Below, in pieces: positions 6,527 to 6,727 of a DNA stretch of 6,727 bases. Position 1 is the first letter of the stretch. Each line of letters starts with the position of its first letter. This DNA is from Phycisphaera sp. (lineage in GTDB: Bacteria > Planctomycetota > Phycisphaerae > Phycisphaerales > Phycisphaeraceae): NCBI GenBank assembly GCA_029287335.1, contig JARFRI010000105.1, positions 1-6,727 on the forward strand. The letters are read 5' to 3'. The notes beneath the pieces are model-generated. The model was not told the DNA's origin. It did not search any database and saw nothing but the letters and a program-made list of their open reading frames with translations. The position numbers and the translations under genes were made by a program.

Positions 6527-6566
6527 GCTCCCGGCGCAAGCCAGGAGCAGGGATAAGCGGGCTTGC
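6527..6566 (+). other. Two mutually exclusive hairpins downstream of uup
   Basis: Hairpin A pairs GCTCC (6527-6531) with GGAGC (6544-6548) and, past one mismatch, GGC with GCC around a GCAA tetraloop (6536-6539). Hairpin B pairs GCAAGCC (6536-6542) with GGCTTGC (6560-6566), using the tetraloop and 3' arm of hairpin A. They cannot form together. A T5 tract follows at 6583-6587. The position, about 30 bp after the uup stop, suits transcript termination or 3' end protection, but no hairpin is directly followed by T residues. Confidence 0.4.
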
Positions 6567-6569
6567 AGG

Positions 6570-6603
6570 AAACGGTCGAGGCTTTTTATACGGATCCCGT
6601 TTT
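6570..6603 (+). terminator. Weak candidate terminator after uup
   Basis: AAACGG (6570-6575) pairs with CCGTTT (6597-6602) across 21 bases. The 3' arm itself ends in four T residues. The stem is short and the loop long, so this is weak. No better terminator is visible between the uup stop and the end of the sequence. Confidence 0.2.
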
Positions 6604-6633
6604 GAATCTGCGCACTGCGATGATTCGATGGTG

Positions 6634-6702
6634 CCGTGGGGGAGGCGCGGGGCCCGGCCCCCTACGGAAAAAAAATGTATAGGCGTGGGCGGCGCCCCGC
6701 CC
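6634..6702. repeat. GC-rich double palindrome around an A8 tract
   Basis: The first hairpin pairs CCGTGGGGG (6634-6642) with CCCCCTACGG (6658-6667), nine pairs with one bulged T. Within it lies a perfect alternative palindrome, GGGGCC-C-GGCCCC (6649-6661). Eight A residues follow (6668-6675). A second hairpin is GGGCGG-CGCC-CCGCCC (6687-6702). The sequence ends 25 bases later. The composition differs sharply from the preceding non-coding DNA. It may be a dispersed REP-like repeat, which would explain why assembly stopped here, but no second copy exists in the window. Confidence 0.5.
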
Positions 6703-6727
6703 TGGACACCGCACCCACAGCGCAAAA

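Noticed and set aside
6522..6725. A 67-codon minus-strand frame covering the structured 3' end
   Set aside because: It runs through all the hairpins and palindromes, has no family resemblance, and its composition is explained by the GC-rich repeats.

Overview
This 6.7 kb window looks like a short, self-contained assembly contig from a bacterium of moderately high GC content, probably a planctomycete or a relative. That placement is an inference. It rests on the Tat-exported Gfo/Idh/MocA oxidoreductase, a type greatly expanded in Planctomycetota, and on two long genes without a recognisable Shine-Dalgarno sequence. The first 29 bases match the Illumina Nextera read-2 transposase adapter, so the left edge is a library artefact and not biology. 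The right edge runs into dense GC-rich inverted repeats, a common place for an assembly to stop.

Left part (30-2402). A decayed 3' fragment of a tRNA-Gly lies at about 101-164. It is followed by a DUF2237 gene (241-621, +), which converges on a Tat-signal Gfo/Idh/MocA oxidoreductase (760-2124, -). An intact tRNA-Gly(CCC) closes the region (2331-2402, -). The fragment and the intact tRNA are direct repeats over 40 bases (36 identical). They are arranged as att sites are when an element integrates at the 3' end of a tRNA gene. No integrase is visible, so this may be an old scar or a decayed duplicate tRNA.

Right part (2589-6494, +). A DeaD/CsdA-type DEAD-box RNA helicase with a DbpA-like RNA-binding domain and a long lysine-rich tail is followed after 78 bp by an ABC-F ATPase of the Uup type. 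Both are cytoplasmic housekeeping factors of RNA and ribosome metabolism and may be co-transcribed. The last 233 bp hold no credible gene, only several competing hairpins and two GC-rich palindromes around an A8 tract.

I see no phage, CRISPR, toxin-antitoxin, biosynthetic or defence system here. The most unusual items are the tRNA fragment pair, the structured leader between the tRNA and the oxidoreductase, and the palindromic 3' end.
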